Shown here piece after piece: positions 15,330-22,453 of a stretch of DNA of 24,411 bases (position 1 is the first letter of the stretch; each line of letters opens with the position of its first letter). This stretch comes from a virus: positions 1 through 24,411 of IMG/VR virus record IMGVR_UViG_3300023202_000218; one strand, 5' to 3'. A program made the position numbers and the translations under genes. Below the pieces are notes generated by a model, which was not told the origin of the DNA, searched no databases, and saw only the letters and a list, made by a program, of their open reading frames with translations.

Positions 15330-15578
15330 ATGCCTAAAAAAGATAGACTCAATTTCCGAGTTCGTCCAGAACTCAAAACATTGTTAGAGAGGGCAGCTGC
15401 GATTAAGGGGATCACAGTAAGTGAATTCGCTTTGAGTACACTAGGTGCCACTGCTGAGGATGTAATTAAGCAGCATGAAACGCTTGTGATCACAGAGAAG
15501 GACCGTGAGGTTTTTATGTCTGTGCTATCTGATGATAGCCCATTACCTAAATCATGGAATGGTGAATTAGATATCTAA
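15330..15578 (+). CDS. Orphan TacA/DUF1778-type antitoxin, 82 aa
   Basis: In bacteria TacA-type antitoxins bind DNA through an N-terminal ribbon-helix-helix and neutralise a GNAT toxin that acetylates aminoacyl-tRNA. Here R-L-N-F-R-V-R-P-E-L-K-T-L-L-E-R-A-A (6-23) followed by G-I-T-V-S-E-F-A (27-34) is the RHH. The C-terminal toxin-binding tail has I-T-E-K-D-R-E-V-F (54-62) and L-P-K-S-W (72-76) as in the family. The length is typical. The ribosome site AAGGA lies just upstream of the ATG. No GNAT toxin gene is adjacent on either side; the next gene is a nucleotidyltransferase 162 bp on. It could serve as a regulator, or neutralise a host toxin as a phage countermeasure. Confidence 0.8.
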   Translation: MPKKDRLNFRVRPELKTLLERAAAIKGITVSEFALSTLGATAEDVIKQHETLVITEKDREVFMSVLSDDSPLPKSWNGELDI

Positions 15579-15740
15579 TTGTGAGTGTGCTTGTTGGTTG
15601 CTGCAAAGATATCAATCGCTGATGAATAAACATGGCGTATCTGTCGTAGCAGGAAAATTGATAAATATACGGTGTTAGTGTCCTACAATTGATTTGCAAG
15701 CAATTAAATTTATTAATGATTGGAACGCAGAGGATAGACA

Positions 15741-16643
15741 ATGACTAGTAAGTTTGATGAACTTAGGTCAAAAGGTTTAATTAAAGATTATCCTAGATTC
15801 CTTAAAAGTAATGTTCATTATGAGACGATAATGGGCTCGGTTGCTTATGGAGTAAATGAAGATGCCAGTGATTTTGATGTTTATGGATTTGCTATTCCAC
15901 CAAATAACATTCTCTTTCCACACTTAGATGGGTTCATTCCTGGATTTGGTGCACAACCGCCTAAATTCGACCAGTTTCAGAAGCATCACTTATTAGATAA
16001 AGATGCAGAGGGAGGAAAGGGACGTGAATACGATCTTACTATTTATAATATTGTAAAGTACTTCGATTTGTGCATGGGTTGCAATCCTAATATGGTTGAC
16101 AGTTTGTTTACGCCAAGACGCTGTGTGTTACATTCAACATCAATAGGTGAATTGGTTAGGGACAATCGTAAATTGTTCTTATCCAAATTATGTTGGCATA
16201 AGTTTAAGGGTTATGCTTATAGCCAAATGCATAAGATGAAGAGTCAGACCCGTATGGGCAAGCGTGCTGTGATGGTCGAAAAATATGGTTATGATCTTAA
16301 GTTTGCATATCACATAGTTCGGTTAATGGGTGAAGTACATCAGATATTAGAAGAAGGTGATTTGGATCTTGAGCGGAATCGCGAACAACTTAAGTCTATT
16401 CGTCGTGGAGAGTGGAAGATAGAGGAAATTGAAGCTCATTTTCAGCGGGAAGAGGATGGGTTGGAAGATCTCTATAAGAAAAGCTCGCTGCCAAACAAAC
16501 CACGTGAAGCGGAGATTAAAGATTTGTTGGTTTATTGTTTGGAATTAGCATTAGATGGAATAGACAAGGCAATAAATATTCCAGACAAAACCGTCAGAGC
16601 GCTGCAAGAAGTACGTTCTATTTGCGATAAAGCTCTTGGCTAG
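15741..16643 (+). CDS. RlaP-type predicted nucleotidyltransferase, 300 aa
   Basis: The protein belongs by motif to the polymerase-beta-like predicted nucleotidyltransferases often found in phages (PF10127 type, linked with RNA ligases). The signature is M-G-S-V-A-Y-G-V-N-E-D-A-S-D-F-D-V-Y-G, with Gly32-Ser33 and metal-binding Asp44 and Asp46. The helical C-terminal half (K-Y-G-Y-D-L-K-F-A-Y-H-I-V-R-L) is also typical. The length fits. The family's exact substrate is unknown; RNA end processing or tRNA repair is a common suggestion. No RNA ligase or kinase/phosphatase lies nearby in this window. GAGGA at 15731-15735 gives a good ribosome site. The 162-bp leader shows only GATAAATA at about 15659, one mismatch from the late-promoter motif. 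Confidence 0.8.
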   Translation: MTSKFDELRSKGLIKDYPRFLKSNVHYETIMGSVAYGVNEDASDFDVYGFAIPPNNILFPHLDGFIPGFGAQPPKFDQFQKHHLLDKDAEGGKGREYDLTIYNIVKYFDLCMGCNPNMVDSLFTPRRCVLHSTSIGELVRDNRKLFLSKLCWHKFKGYAYSQMHKMKSQTRMGKRAVMVEKYGYDLKFAYHIVRLMGEVHQILEEGDLDLERNREQLKSIRRGEWKIEEIEAHFQREEDGLEDLYKKSSLPNKPREAEIKDLLVYCLELALDGIDKAINIPDKTVRALQEVRSICDKALG

Positions 16644-16742
16644 TAGACCCATAATTAATTTTAATAATAGTGAGGTGTACAAGGTTTTGTTCGCATAATA
16701 TGCAAATTTGTTGAGTAATTTCGTTCATACGTCGCGAGAAGG

Positions 16743-16770
16743 TTTACTAATCAATACTGGTGTGTATAAA
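16743..16770 (+). promoter_or_regulatory. Possible sigma70-like promoter
   Basis: TTTACT (16743-16748) is followed after 16 bp by TATAAA (16765-16770) in the 210-bp gap before the 115-aa hypothetical gene. The predicted start of transcription falls at the left arm of a 14-bp inverted repeat. The -35 match is weak. Confidence 0.3.
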
Positions 16771-16773
16771 GTA

Positions 16774-16818
16774 GATGTCCGATTAGACAAATATAAAATA
16801 ATCATCTAATCGGACATC
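16774..16818. promoter_or_regulatory. 14-bp perfect inverted repeat, possible operator or 5' hairpin
   Basis: The arms gatgtccgattaga (16774-16787) and tctaatcggacatc (16805-16818) are perfect complements separated by 17 AT-rich bases that contain TATAAAATA. The repeat lies directly downstream of a candidate promoter and 36 bp before the start at 16854. Its length and symmetry suit a dimeric DNA-binding protein or a stable 5' mRNA hairpin. Confidence 0.55.
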
Positions 16819-16853
16819 AACAAACACAAACACAAGTAGAGGTTGTGAGTTAA

Positions 16854-17201
16854 ATGTCTAATATTAATAGTGAAGCACTTGATAGAATGAAGTATTTCTT
16901 CATGAAAACTGATGGAACTTATGAATTTCCAAATTCTTTGGAAGGTGATTTATTAAAAATATGTAAAAGAGAAATTGAAGCTAAAAATTCTTCAGACAAT
17001 GATAAAAAACAGCAATCTTTAGAGAGAGCTAAATATTTGTTGGAGTCATTAGATACGTATCGTAAGTCGATCAATGATCATTCTTATAATCATGCGGAAG
17101 TGTGTATGTTAATTGGCCATCCATCTAAGATGGGTTTACCTCAATTCGATGATTTGAATAGGATTTGTCGCGACTTAATTCAATCACTAGAAAGTGATTG
17201 A
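16854..17201 (+). CDS. Hypothetical protein, 115 aa
   Basis: Not recognised. The protein is mostly helical and charged, with an N-terminal segment M-S-N-I-N-S-E-A-L-D-R-M-K-Y-F-F and a Lys/Asp-rich middle. It has no membrane or signal segment and only two cysteines. It stands alone after a 210-bp gap with a candidate promoter and an inverted repeat, and it ends 4 bp from the end of a converging minus-strand gene. The ribosome site is a poor AGAGG (16840-16844) at long spacing. Confidence 0.65.
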   Translation: MSNINSEALDRMKYFFMKTDGTYEFPNSLEGDLLKICKREIEAKNSSDNDKKQQSLERAKYLLESLDTYRKSINDHSYNHAEVCMLIGHPSKMGLPQFDDLNRICRDLIQSLESD

Positions 17202-17209
17202 ATAATCAC
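17181..17209. terminator. Small overlapping hairpins at convergent gene ends
   Basis: GTGATT (17194-17199) can pair either with upstream AATCAC in a 7-bp stem (caatcac 17181-17187 with gtgattg 17194-17200) or with downstream AATCAC (17204-17209). The two choices exclude each other. The site covers the stop codons of both converging genes. U-runs are poor, so it is a weak bidirectional terminator at best. Confidence 0.3.
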
Positions 17210-17532
17210 ATTGTTTGTGTGTATATTAATGTTAGCCCAACACTTTTATGGTTTAGTATTAAAACGATGTTTTTACTAATTGCTGAATCATAACCATCAA
17301 GCATTTCTGGATTGTTATAATAAGTCTTTATTTTTGATATTTTCACAAATGCTGGATTATTTATATTAAATTTAAAATGCAATATGGTTCTGTTTTTATT
17401 TTCTTTTCTATAGTTAATTGCCATATTTTTATCAGTAAACATTATTATTGGTTTGTTGTTGTCTATTTTTGTTATTCCGTCAATACTTACGTGCCATCCT
17501 TCTTTTGGTATATTAATGCTGGATAATTTCAT
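17206..17532 (-). CDS. Hypothetical protein, 108 aa, minus strand
   Basis: Not recognised. The product begins M-K-L-S-S-I-N-I-P-K-E-G-W-H-V-S-I-D-G and is rich in Lys, Asn and Ile, with a beta-like pattern and no membrane segment. The frame stays open further upstream to 17667, but that extension is Cys/Leu-rich and antisense to the next + gene, so the internal ATG at 17532 is preferred although it has no ribosome site. No + frame of useful length covers this stretch, which supports a minus-strand gene. Minus-strand genes elsewhere in the window are largely mobile-type, so this may also be a recent insertion. Confidence 0.5.
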   Translation of the reverse strand: MKLSSINIPKEGWHVSIDGITKIDNNKPIIMFTDKNMAINYRKENKNRTILHFKFNINNPAFVKISKIKTYYNNPEMLDGYDSAISKNIVLILNHKSVGLTLIYTQTM

Positions 17533-17599
17533 ATTAGATATTTGATATTGGCCATTTACTATTATCCTTGTTGTTATATGAATACAGAAATAACGTCGG

Positions 17600-17881
17600 A
17601 TGGTTGTTAATAATAAAGAGCAAATGAGAACTTTCGAGATAATACAAAGCATATTAAATAAATACAAAGAGTCACTTGACTGTCAGATTTGTCTTGTTGA
17701 TATAGTTGAGACACCTGATGGCATTAAGAGAGAAAGTTGTGTATCTGGTATTGAATATGAATGGATAGACGATTATGGTGTTGAATCATCTGCATGTCCC
17801 GACTGTGGCTATGTATATGTTGAATTAGAATCTGGACATTATGGTAAGTTTGAATATCAATGTAAAGGTGTGAAACAATGA
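17600..17881 (+). CDS. Hypothetical zinc-ribbon-like protein, 93 aa
   Basis: Not recognised as a family. An N-terminal helix is followed by a segment with Cys28 and Cys31 and, near the C-terminus, C-P-D-C-G at 66-70 with a further Cys at 88, so a small zinc-binding fold is likely. The C-P-D-C-G-Y-V-Y-V-E-L pattern is like many nucleic-acid-associated ribbons. The start is uncertain: ATG at 17600 has no ribosome site, and ATG at 17624 (residue 9) is preceded by AAAGAG. The stop overlaps the start of the next gene by four bases (ATGA), so the two are coupled. Confidence 0.65.
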   Translation: MVVNNKEQMRTFEIIQSILNKYKESLDCQICLVDIVETPDGIKRESCVSGIEYEWIDDYGVESSACPDCGYVYVELESGHYGKFEYQCKGVKQ

Positions 17882-18324
17882 ATACAGAATTTGTTGATAG
17901 TGCAATAACTAGGGCAGGGCCTAGATCTCTTAGTTGTCAAGAAGTTCCACAATTAATCATTCAAGGGCACGACACTAAAATATGTGGTCCTGTTTGTGCA
18001 GCAATGGCCTTGTATTGTTTTCCTACTGATATCCTCGCACGAATGAATTCTACTGGAGGATCTACACGAACTAAACAATTGGTTAGTGTTCTCAAAGAGT
18101 ACTATGGTAATGTAGACGATAAACTGGTTAAATTTGATGGCCTATTAAATAAATGTGCAATACTTAAAGTCATTATTAAAAATCGTAAGGTGGGCCATTG
18201 GGTATTGTTGTGGAAAAATGGATTTATTTATGATCCTAGCTGGGGTTGTTTTCTTTTTAGTGAATGGAAGCGTTCTGTAGTTACTTATGGGTGGAGAATC
18301 ACTTCTAGTTTGGGATTTTGTTGA
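17878..18324 (+). CDS. C39-like cysteine peptidase domain protein, 148 aa
   Basis: The motif I-C-G-P-V-C-A-A-M-A-L (Cys36) with later G-H-W-V-L-L-W (His107) and F-I-Y-D-P-S (Asp119) is the Cys-His-Asp arrangement of C39-like papain-fold peptidases. Spacing of about 70 residues between Cys and His fits a small stand-alone domain. There is no signal peptide or ABC-transporter part, so it acts in the cytoplasm unless released by lysis. The substrate is unknown; host-protein cleavage or deconjugation is possible. It starts with ATGA overlap on the zinc-ribbon gene and is followed after 37 bp by the next small gene, in a run of tightly packed genes leading to DHFR. Confidence 0.65.
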   Translation: MNTEFVDSAITRAGPRSLSCQEVPQLIIQGHDTKICGPVCAAMALYCFPTDILARMNSTGGSTRTKQLVSVLKEYYGNVDDKLVKFDGLLNKCAILKVIIKNRKVGHWVLLWKNGFIYDPSWGCFLFSEWKRSVVTYGWRITSSLGFC

Positions 18325-18361
18325 CAAGTAATATATGTATTTAAATGTGTGGAGGCATAAC

Positions 18362-18607
18362 ATGACCGATAGAAAAAAATTTCTTACTATTTCTATGATC
18401 ACTGATGATGATTGTGGGATGTACCAAATTGGAGAATTAGATGGCGGATTTGATGAACAAATGTTGGGCCAATACTTGGAAAGACATGAAATAGACGGAT
18501 TTAATGAGTTATGTAGAAAGATGTGTTTTTTGCAAATGCAAATATGCAACTCATGGAGACGCCATAATTCTAAACAATGTGGCGTTAGTGCTAGCGGGTC
18601 AGCTTGA
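18362..18607 (+). CDS. Hypothetical protein, 81 aa
   Basis: Not recognised. It is an acidic N-terminal half (T-D-D-D-C-G-M-Y-Q-I-G-E-L-D-G-G-F) followed by a Cys-containing helix and a short Ser/Gly tail. A strong GGAGG (18351-18355) six bases before the ATG at 18362 fixes the start; an upstream ATG at 18335 is in frame but lacks a site. It ends in TGATG, sharing one base with the next start, so translation is coupled to the following gene. Confidence 0.7.
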   Translation: MTDRKKFLTISMITDDDCGMYQIGELDGGFDEQMLGQYLERHEIDGFNELCRKMCFLQMQICNSWRRHNSKQCGVSASGSA

Positions 18608-18852
18608 TGGATAGCAAAGAAAGATCTATAGAAGAGATTCTTAATGAATCATTAGAAAAATATGGTGTAAGCGTTGATTGTTCATGCTTAGAAGCCATTC
18701 ATCATGCAATGTCTGAATATGCTAATCAAGAAAAATCGATATATAATGATGAATTACATGCAGCATTTAATATAATAAATTCAATTGTTAATTCGCAGAG
18801 TAGTAAAGAGATGATGCAAATAAGAGATGACATAAGGGAGGCAGCATCGTGA
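18607..18852 (+). CDS. Hypothetical protein, 81 aa
   Basis: Not recognised. It is helical and acidic, beginning M-D-S-K-E-R-S-I-E-E-I-L-N-E, with an amphipathic C-terminal half. The ATG at 18607 overlaps the previous stop (TGATG). It ends in a GTGA overlap with the dihydrofolate reductase start, and its last codons carry that gene's ribosome site (GGGAGG 18836-18841). It is therefore the middle member of a coupled three-gene run. Confidence 0.65.
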   Translation: MDSKERSIEEILNESLEKYGVSVDCSCLEAIHHAMSEYANQEKSIYNDELHAAFNIINSIVNSQSSKEMMQIRDDIREAAS

Positions 18853-19364
18853 TCATGATTAAAGGTATTATGGCGGTTGATGAGGATTTTGGTATTGGTA
18901 TGAATGATGGCAAAATTCCATGGCACATTAAAGAGGATATGTGGCATTTTAAAAAACGAACCGAAAATAGTGTGGTTGTAATGGGTAGAAAGACTTGGGA
19001 CTCTATACCGGAAAAGTTTAAACCATTACCAAACAGGTCAAATATTATTCTATCAAAGACTATGTTAAATAGCGATTTACCAACTCATGATTGTGATCAT
19101 TTTGTTAAAATATGTCGTGATGTTTGTGATGTTTTGAGTATGTTTTCTACTTCGCATGTAGATTATTATATAATGGGCGGTAAACAAATATATAATTGTT
19201 TTTCTCCTTATATTAACCATTGGGTCATCACTTTTATTAAAGGCAATTATAATTGTGAAGTGTCAATGGATGGAGATTTTTTAAATAATTCATTTATTCT
19301 TGATAGCCTTGCTTATTTGACAGATAATGCGGTGGTTGTAGATCTTATTAAATATTTAAAGTGA
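18849..19364 (+). CDS. folA: Dihydrofolate reductase
   Basis: The enzyme reduces dihydrofolate to tetrahydrofolate with NADPH, supporting thymidylate synthesis during phage replication. The family's landmarks are in order: I-M-A-V-D-E-D-F-G-I-G (7-17), K-I-P-W-H-I-K-E-D-M-W-H-F-K (22-35) with the catalytic acid Asp30, V-V-M-G-R-K-T-W-D-S-I (43-53), P-L-P-N-R-S-N-I-I-L-S (59-69) and Y-Y-I-M-G-G-K-Q-I-Y (106-115). The length of 171 aa is normal. The GTG start at 18849 fits the GGGAGG site (7 bp) better than the ATG at 18855. No thymidylate synthase is in the window. Confidence 0.93.
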   Translation: MIMIKGIMAVDEDFGIGMNDGKIPWHIKEDMWHFKKRTENSVVVMGRKTWDSIPEKFKPLPNRSNIILSKTMLNSDLPTHDCDHFVKICRDVCDVLSMFSTSHVDYYIMGGKQIYNCFSPYINHWVITFIKGNYNCEVSMDGDFLNNSFILDSLAYLTDNAVVVDLIKYLK

Positions 19365-19403
19365 TTATTATGAGTGTTTTATTAACGCTGATTGGGGGCA
19401 GTT

Positions 19404-20063
19404 GTGTTGCAAAATAGAGATAAATCTATTGATGATTTTAAAAATAGTGCATATCAAATTTTAACCAATGTTGGAATGGTTCCATCAAAGATTAATAGTA
19501 TAGTCGATGGTCTTTTGACTTATTATTGTGGTGATAATAGGTATTACCATAATGAATTTCATATAAATTATATGCTTGAAAATATGCGTACCGCTGGGTG
19601 GGAAAGCAATGCTTTATCATTTGCTATTTTATTTCATGATATTTTCTATATCCCATGTTCTGCGTATAGAGTCAATGAAAGAATTAGTGCAGATTTAGCT
19701 GTTAGAGAGTTAAGTGATTGCTTATATTGTGACAGTATTGAGGCTGAATCTATTTATAATATGATTTTGGCAACGTCTGATTTTATGGAATCATGCCATA
19801 ATAATATTAATTGCCAAATGATTTGTGATCTAGATCTGTCATCATTGGCTAGAACTGTGTATGAAGATTTTGTTTTACAGCAGACTGACATTATTATGGA
19901 AATGGGATTAGATAGTAGTAATTTAGATAAGTCAGCTAAATTTCTTAAGCTTCTATGTGATAGTCGTGGTGATGATCTATTTTATACTGAGTATGCCAAA
20001 GATAATTGGATGACTAAGGCTAAGAGCAATATTAACGTTTTTTATAATGATTACAATAGATAA
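19404..20063 (+). CDS. HD-superfamily metal-dependent phosphohydrolase, 219 aa
   Basis: The motif set Y-Y-H-N-E-F-H (47-53), L-F-H-D-I-F-Y (76-82; H78-D79), N-E-R-I-S-A (91-96) and D-L-D-L-S-S-L (142-148) matches the predicted HD phosphohydrolase family (COG4339 type). HD enzymes of this kind act on phosphoesters such as nucleotides; the substrate is unknown. The proximity to DHFR suggests nucleotide metabolism. The start is a non-ATG codon: GGGGG at 19394-19398 points to GTG 19404 or TTG 19407, while an upstream TTG at 19392 would lie before that site. A 15-codon ATG frame (19370) overlaps the start region and could affect translation. Confidence 0.85.
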   Translation: MLQNRDKSIDDFKNSAYQILTNVGMVPSKINSIVDGLLTYYCGDNRYYHNEFHINYMLENMRTAGWESNALSFAILFHDIFYIPCSAYRVNERISADLAVRELSDCLYCDSIEAESIYNMILATSDFMESCHNNINCQMICDLDLSSLARTVYEDFVLQQTDIIMEMGLDSSNLDKSAKFLKLLCDSRGDDLFYTEYAKDNWMTKAKSNINVFYNDYNR

Positions 20064-20101
20064 TTATTTTAAATATGTATGACGACTGCCACTAATTATT
20101 G

Positions 20102-20413
20102 ATGAATGATGAACAACGTTACCAAGAGCCAAGTGCTATCAATAATTTGGTTCTATACATCGATGGCAGCGATGGTATTAGATATTATTTATGCTATGAC
20201 GATAATAATAACATTGTTGTTCGTGGTGGCGCTAGTTCATTTATGGCCACTCTAGAATATGTTGTGGCTAATGGTCTTTTACATGCTATGACTGACTACG
20301 GTAAAATTCTAGACCACCAGATTGCTCGTGACGCCTGGCGCAAATTCAGGGATTACTGTGGCATATACGATGAAATTCCTATTGGCAAATATATTGCATG
20401 GTTGGATTCTTAA
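20102..20413 (+). CDS. Hypothetical protein, 103 aa
   Basis: Not recognised. The protein looks like a compact alpha/beta fold: an N-terminal strand pair (N-L-V-L-Y-I-D-G-S-D-G-I-R-Y-Y-L-C-Y-D) and a helical rest, with no membrane segment. The ATG at 20102 has no clear ribosome site. The 3' end overlaps the next gene by 16 bp, so the pair is probably co-translated. Confidence 0.65.
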   Translation: MNDEQRYQEPSAINNLVLYIDGSDGIRYYLCYDDNNNIVVRGGASSFMATLEYVVANGLLHAMTDYGKILDHQIARDAWRKFRDYCGIYDEIPIGKYIAWLDS

Positions 20414-21150
20414 ATTATCTGTTGTACGAAAACATTGCTGATGATTCTGAAAAATTAGTTGATAGATTGCGTAAAGTGCATGGTGTCTCAGCCGCAGAAA
20501 TAAGCCAGATATATAGAGATGCTGAGCGAAATGTTCAAAAATTTTATCAATTATTATTGCAGAAGAATAAGGAACTAGAAGCTGGTGATATTAATGATAA
20601 AGCAGGAGAAACCCCAGAGTTTACAATAGGTGGTAAAAAACCTATTTCATTAGATTCTGAAATCGAAGATGAGGATAGGGATGACAAGCTCAAAGATGAG
20701 TCTGTTGCGGAGGTTCTTAAATATCTAGTTAAGTACTTTCATAGCAGGGATCGCGTTAGGGTGCTTGCTGCTAGATTCCGTATTGATCCGGACATATATG
20801 AAGCAGCCGGTTTAGGGCATTTACCTGATAATTATACTGATGAAGATGTTTGGAACACAATGAATCGTAGTGGTAAGGGTCGTAAACCGTTTAATAATTC
20901 AATTTGGCAGCCTTTATATATAAGAACATTTGAACATATTAAGCATAAAATGCCTGAAGAAGTTAGAGACAAAATTGCTGATATAGTTCAATCTAAAAAG
21001 GATATTACTTACCCTATAAAGACTTATCATGCTCCAAATGATCCAGTTGGTCATGCTTTTGAAGGTAGACTTCTGGGTGATATTATTGTTGAAAATGATG
21101 GCCGTTTATCGGTGATATTGGAAGGCACACCGATTTCAGTCATTGGTTAG
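20398..21150 (+). CDS. Hypothetical protein, 250 aa
   Basis: Not recognised. Residues about 15-65 are a charged helical region with coiled-coil tendency, followed by an acidic linker (S-E-I-E-D-E-D-R-D-D-K) and a second helical block. The C-terminal third contains N-R-S-G-K-G-R-K-P-F-N-N-S-I-W-Q-P-L and H-A-P-N-D-P-V-G-H-A-F-E-G-R, then a beta-like tail. A virion or DNA-processing role cannot be chosen. The ATG at 20398 overlaps the previous stop by 16 bp. It ends 2 bp before the end of a converging minus-strand gene. Confidence 0.7.
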   Translation: MVGFLNYLLYENIADDSEKLVDRLRKVHGVSAAEISQIYRDAERNVQKFYQLLLQKNKELEAGDINDKAGETPEFTIGGKKPISLDSEIEDEDRDDKLKDESVAEVLKYLVKYFHSRDRVRVLAARFRIDPDIYEAAGLGHLPDNYTDEDVWNTMNRSGKGRKPFNNSIWQPLYIRTFEHIKHKMPEEVRDKIADIVQSKKDITYPIKTYHAPNDPVGHAFEGRLLGDIIVENDGRLSVILEGTPISVIG

Positions 21151-21152
21151 TG

Positions 21153-21419
21153 TTATTTGGGTGTGGCGTCTATTCTATCAAATGCTATCATGTGCTCCCA
21201 AAATCCGCCTTTTAAGTATGCTTCTATAGTTTTATCATTGTTATAACGGTATATTTGGTTATGTTCCTGAGATAAGGCAAATTCAACTTGTCTTGCATTT
21301 AGATTTTTGTTGATTTTTGCTATTGTTTTTCTTCCTCCAACTTTGCGTATATGCCCACTAATTTTTTTATAATATATTACTTCTGGCCACTTAGGCTTTG
21401 TTGCCTTATTTAGCTCCAT
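21153..21419 (-). CDS. Hypothetical small basic protein, 88 aa, minus strand
   Basis: Not recognised. The product is basic (K-I-S-G-H-I-R-K-V-G-G-R-K-T-I-A-K-I-N-K-N-L) and would suit nucleic-acid binding. The ribosome site is weak (AATAAG). It lies between the homing endonuclease gene and the + strand 250-aa gene, so it may have arrived with the endonuclease, or may be a phage gene displaced by it. Confidence 0.5.
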   Translation of the reverse strand: MELNKATKPKWPEVIYYKKISGHIRKVGGRKTIAKINKNLNARQVEFALSQEHNQIYRYNNDKTIEAYLKGGFWEHMIAFDRIDATPK

Positions 21420-21466
21420 ATCTTATTTTTGAGAGGGTGGCATTAGATAAGTAATGATAATAAATA

Positions 21467-22426
21467 TCAACATTTTAAGAATTCTTCTAAGCGATCCCAT
21501 TTTCGATTTAATAACTTGTATTTGTATGTTATTAATATTTTGTATAGTTTTATAGCGTCAGATCCAGCAATTTCGTATGCGGCATAATACTTTGATCTTG
21601 GTTTTGTATAGATTTTGCGTGGTGGAATATTAAATTGTGTTATGCGTTCTCTAAGCCATTCAATTAGTACTTGAGACCCACTGCATATTCTGACACGTGG
21701 AACTTTGCGTATTGTTTTGCGTGATTTTAGATTTAAGATGCCAATTGATCCATCTCCTTCTATGAATCCTATGAGAAATTGGCAAAATTGATCGTCAGAT
21801 AAATGCTGTAGGTTTGATGTAATCTTGAATTCATATGTTTTGTTTGGAATTAAACCCCATGTTTCTAATTCCATGGCGACATGACGTGGAATCGATAAGT
21901 CTAATCTATTACAATTATTTTTCTTAACAACATGTATTTTTTGTTGCGGATAGATAATATCTCTAAAGAATTCTAAAATATGATTGTCATTTCTGTGGAC
22001 TGTTAATATTGCTGATACTCCTCTATTGCGGTTATCTCGGCGTTTGTGATATATGCAACCATCAGCCAACATCCATCCAAGCCAGTAGAAAAACAGTTGT
22101 TGTTTAACATCAATAAAAGACCAGTCGCCTTTATTTTGTGGTGCTGTAATGGTGTTTATGCCATTTCTTTTTAATAATTCTGACATTCCCGTAATTGAAT
22201 ATCCATGTTCAGAAGCTAGTTTTGTAACGGAGATTCCTTCATTGAATTGCTTAAGTATTTTATCTAAAGAACCGGTTTTAATATGCGAGGAAGAATTGGA
22301 TCTACATGATACTCCCATTTTGTGTAAGTGCTTATAAATGACTGGTGGTGTAACATGTGAAAGGCGTGCTATGGCATACGCTGACAATCCATTATTGTAT
22401 GCTTCTATCCACTCGGCTTTATTCAT
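21467..22426 (-). CDS. LAGLIDADG homing endonuclease with two N-terminal HTH units, 319 aa
   Basis: Two intact dodecapeptide motifs are present: W-L-G-W-M-L-A-D-G (115-123, Asp122) and L-I-G-F-I-E-G-D-G (218-226, Asp225). Each keeps the metal-binding Asp, so a monomeric double-strand endonuclease is expected. Residues 1-40 (L-S-A-Y-A-I-A-R-L-S-H-V-T) and 50-90 (I-S-V-T-K-L-A-S-E-H-G-Y-S) are HTH units. It is free-standing, not inside an intron or intein. The frame continues upstream to 22576, but that part is antisense to thymidylate kinase; the ATG at 22426 leaves 27 bp between the two divergent starts. The ribosome site is weak. Confidence 0.85.
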   Translation of the reverse strand: MNKAEWIEAYNNGLSAYAIARLSHVTPPVIYKHLHKMGVSCRSNSSSHIKTGSLDKILKQFNEGISVTKLASEHGYSITGMSELLKRNGINTITAPQNKGDWSFIDVKQQLFFYWLGWMLADGCIYHKRRDNRNRGVSAILTVHRNDNHILEFFRDIIYPQQKIHVVKKNNCNRLDLSIPRHVAMELETWGLIPNKTYEFKITSNLQHLSDDQFCQFLIGFIEGDGSIGILNLKSRKTIRKVPRVRICSGSQVLIEWLRERITQFNIPPRKIYTKPRSKYYAAYEIAGSDAIKLYKILITYKYKLLNRKWDRLEEFLKC

Positions 22427-22453
22427 ATACCATTTTTGATGGAGGTGTGTTAC

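Noticed and set aside
11580-15330. Group I or II intron to explain the nuclease genes after the capsid gene
   Set aside because: The capsid gene is complete and closed by a terminator, and no split exon was found.
18321-18347. TTGACA followed by TAAATG as a promoter
   Set aside because: The TTGACA overlaps the peptidase stop codon and the -10 match is only 3 of 6 at 15 bp.
19370-19417. 15-codon ATG frame overlapping the HD-hydrolase start
   Set aside because: It could be a leader peptide, but there is no ribosome site and no sign of conservation can be seen.
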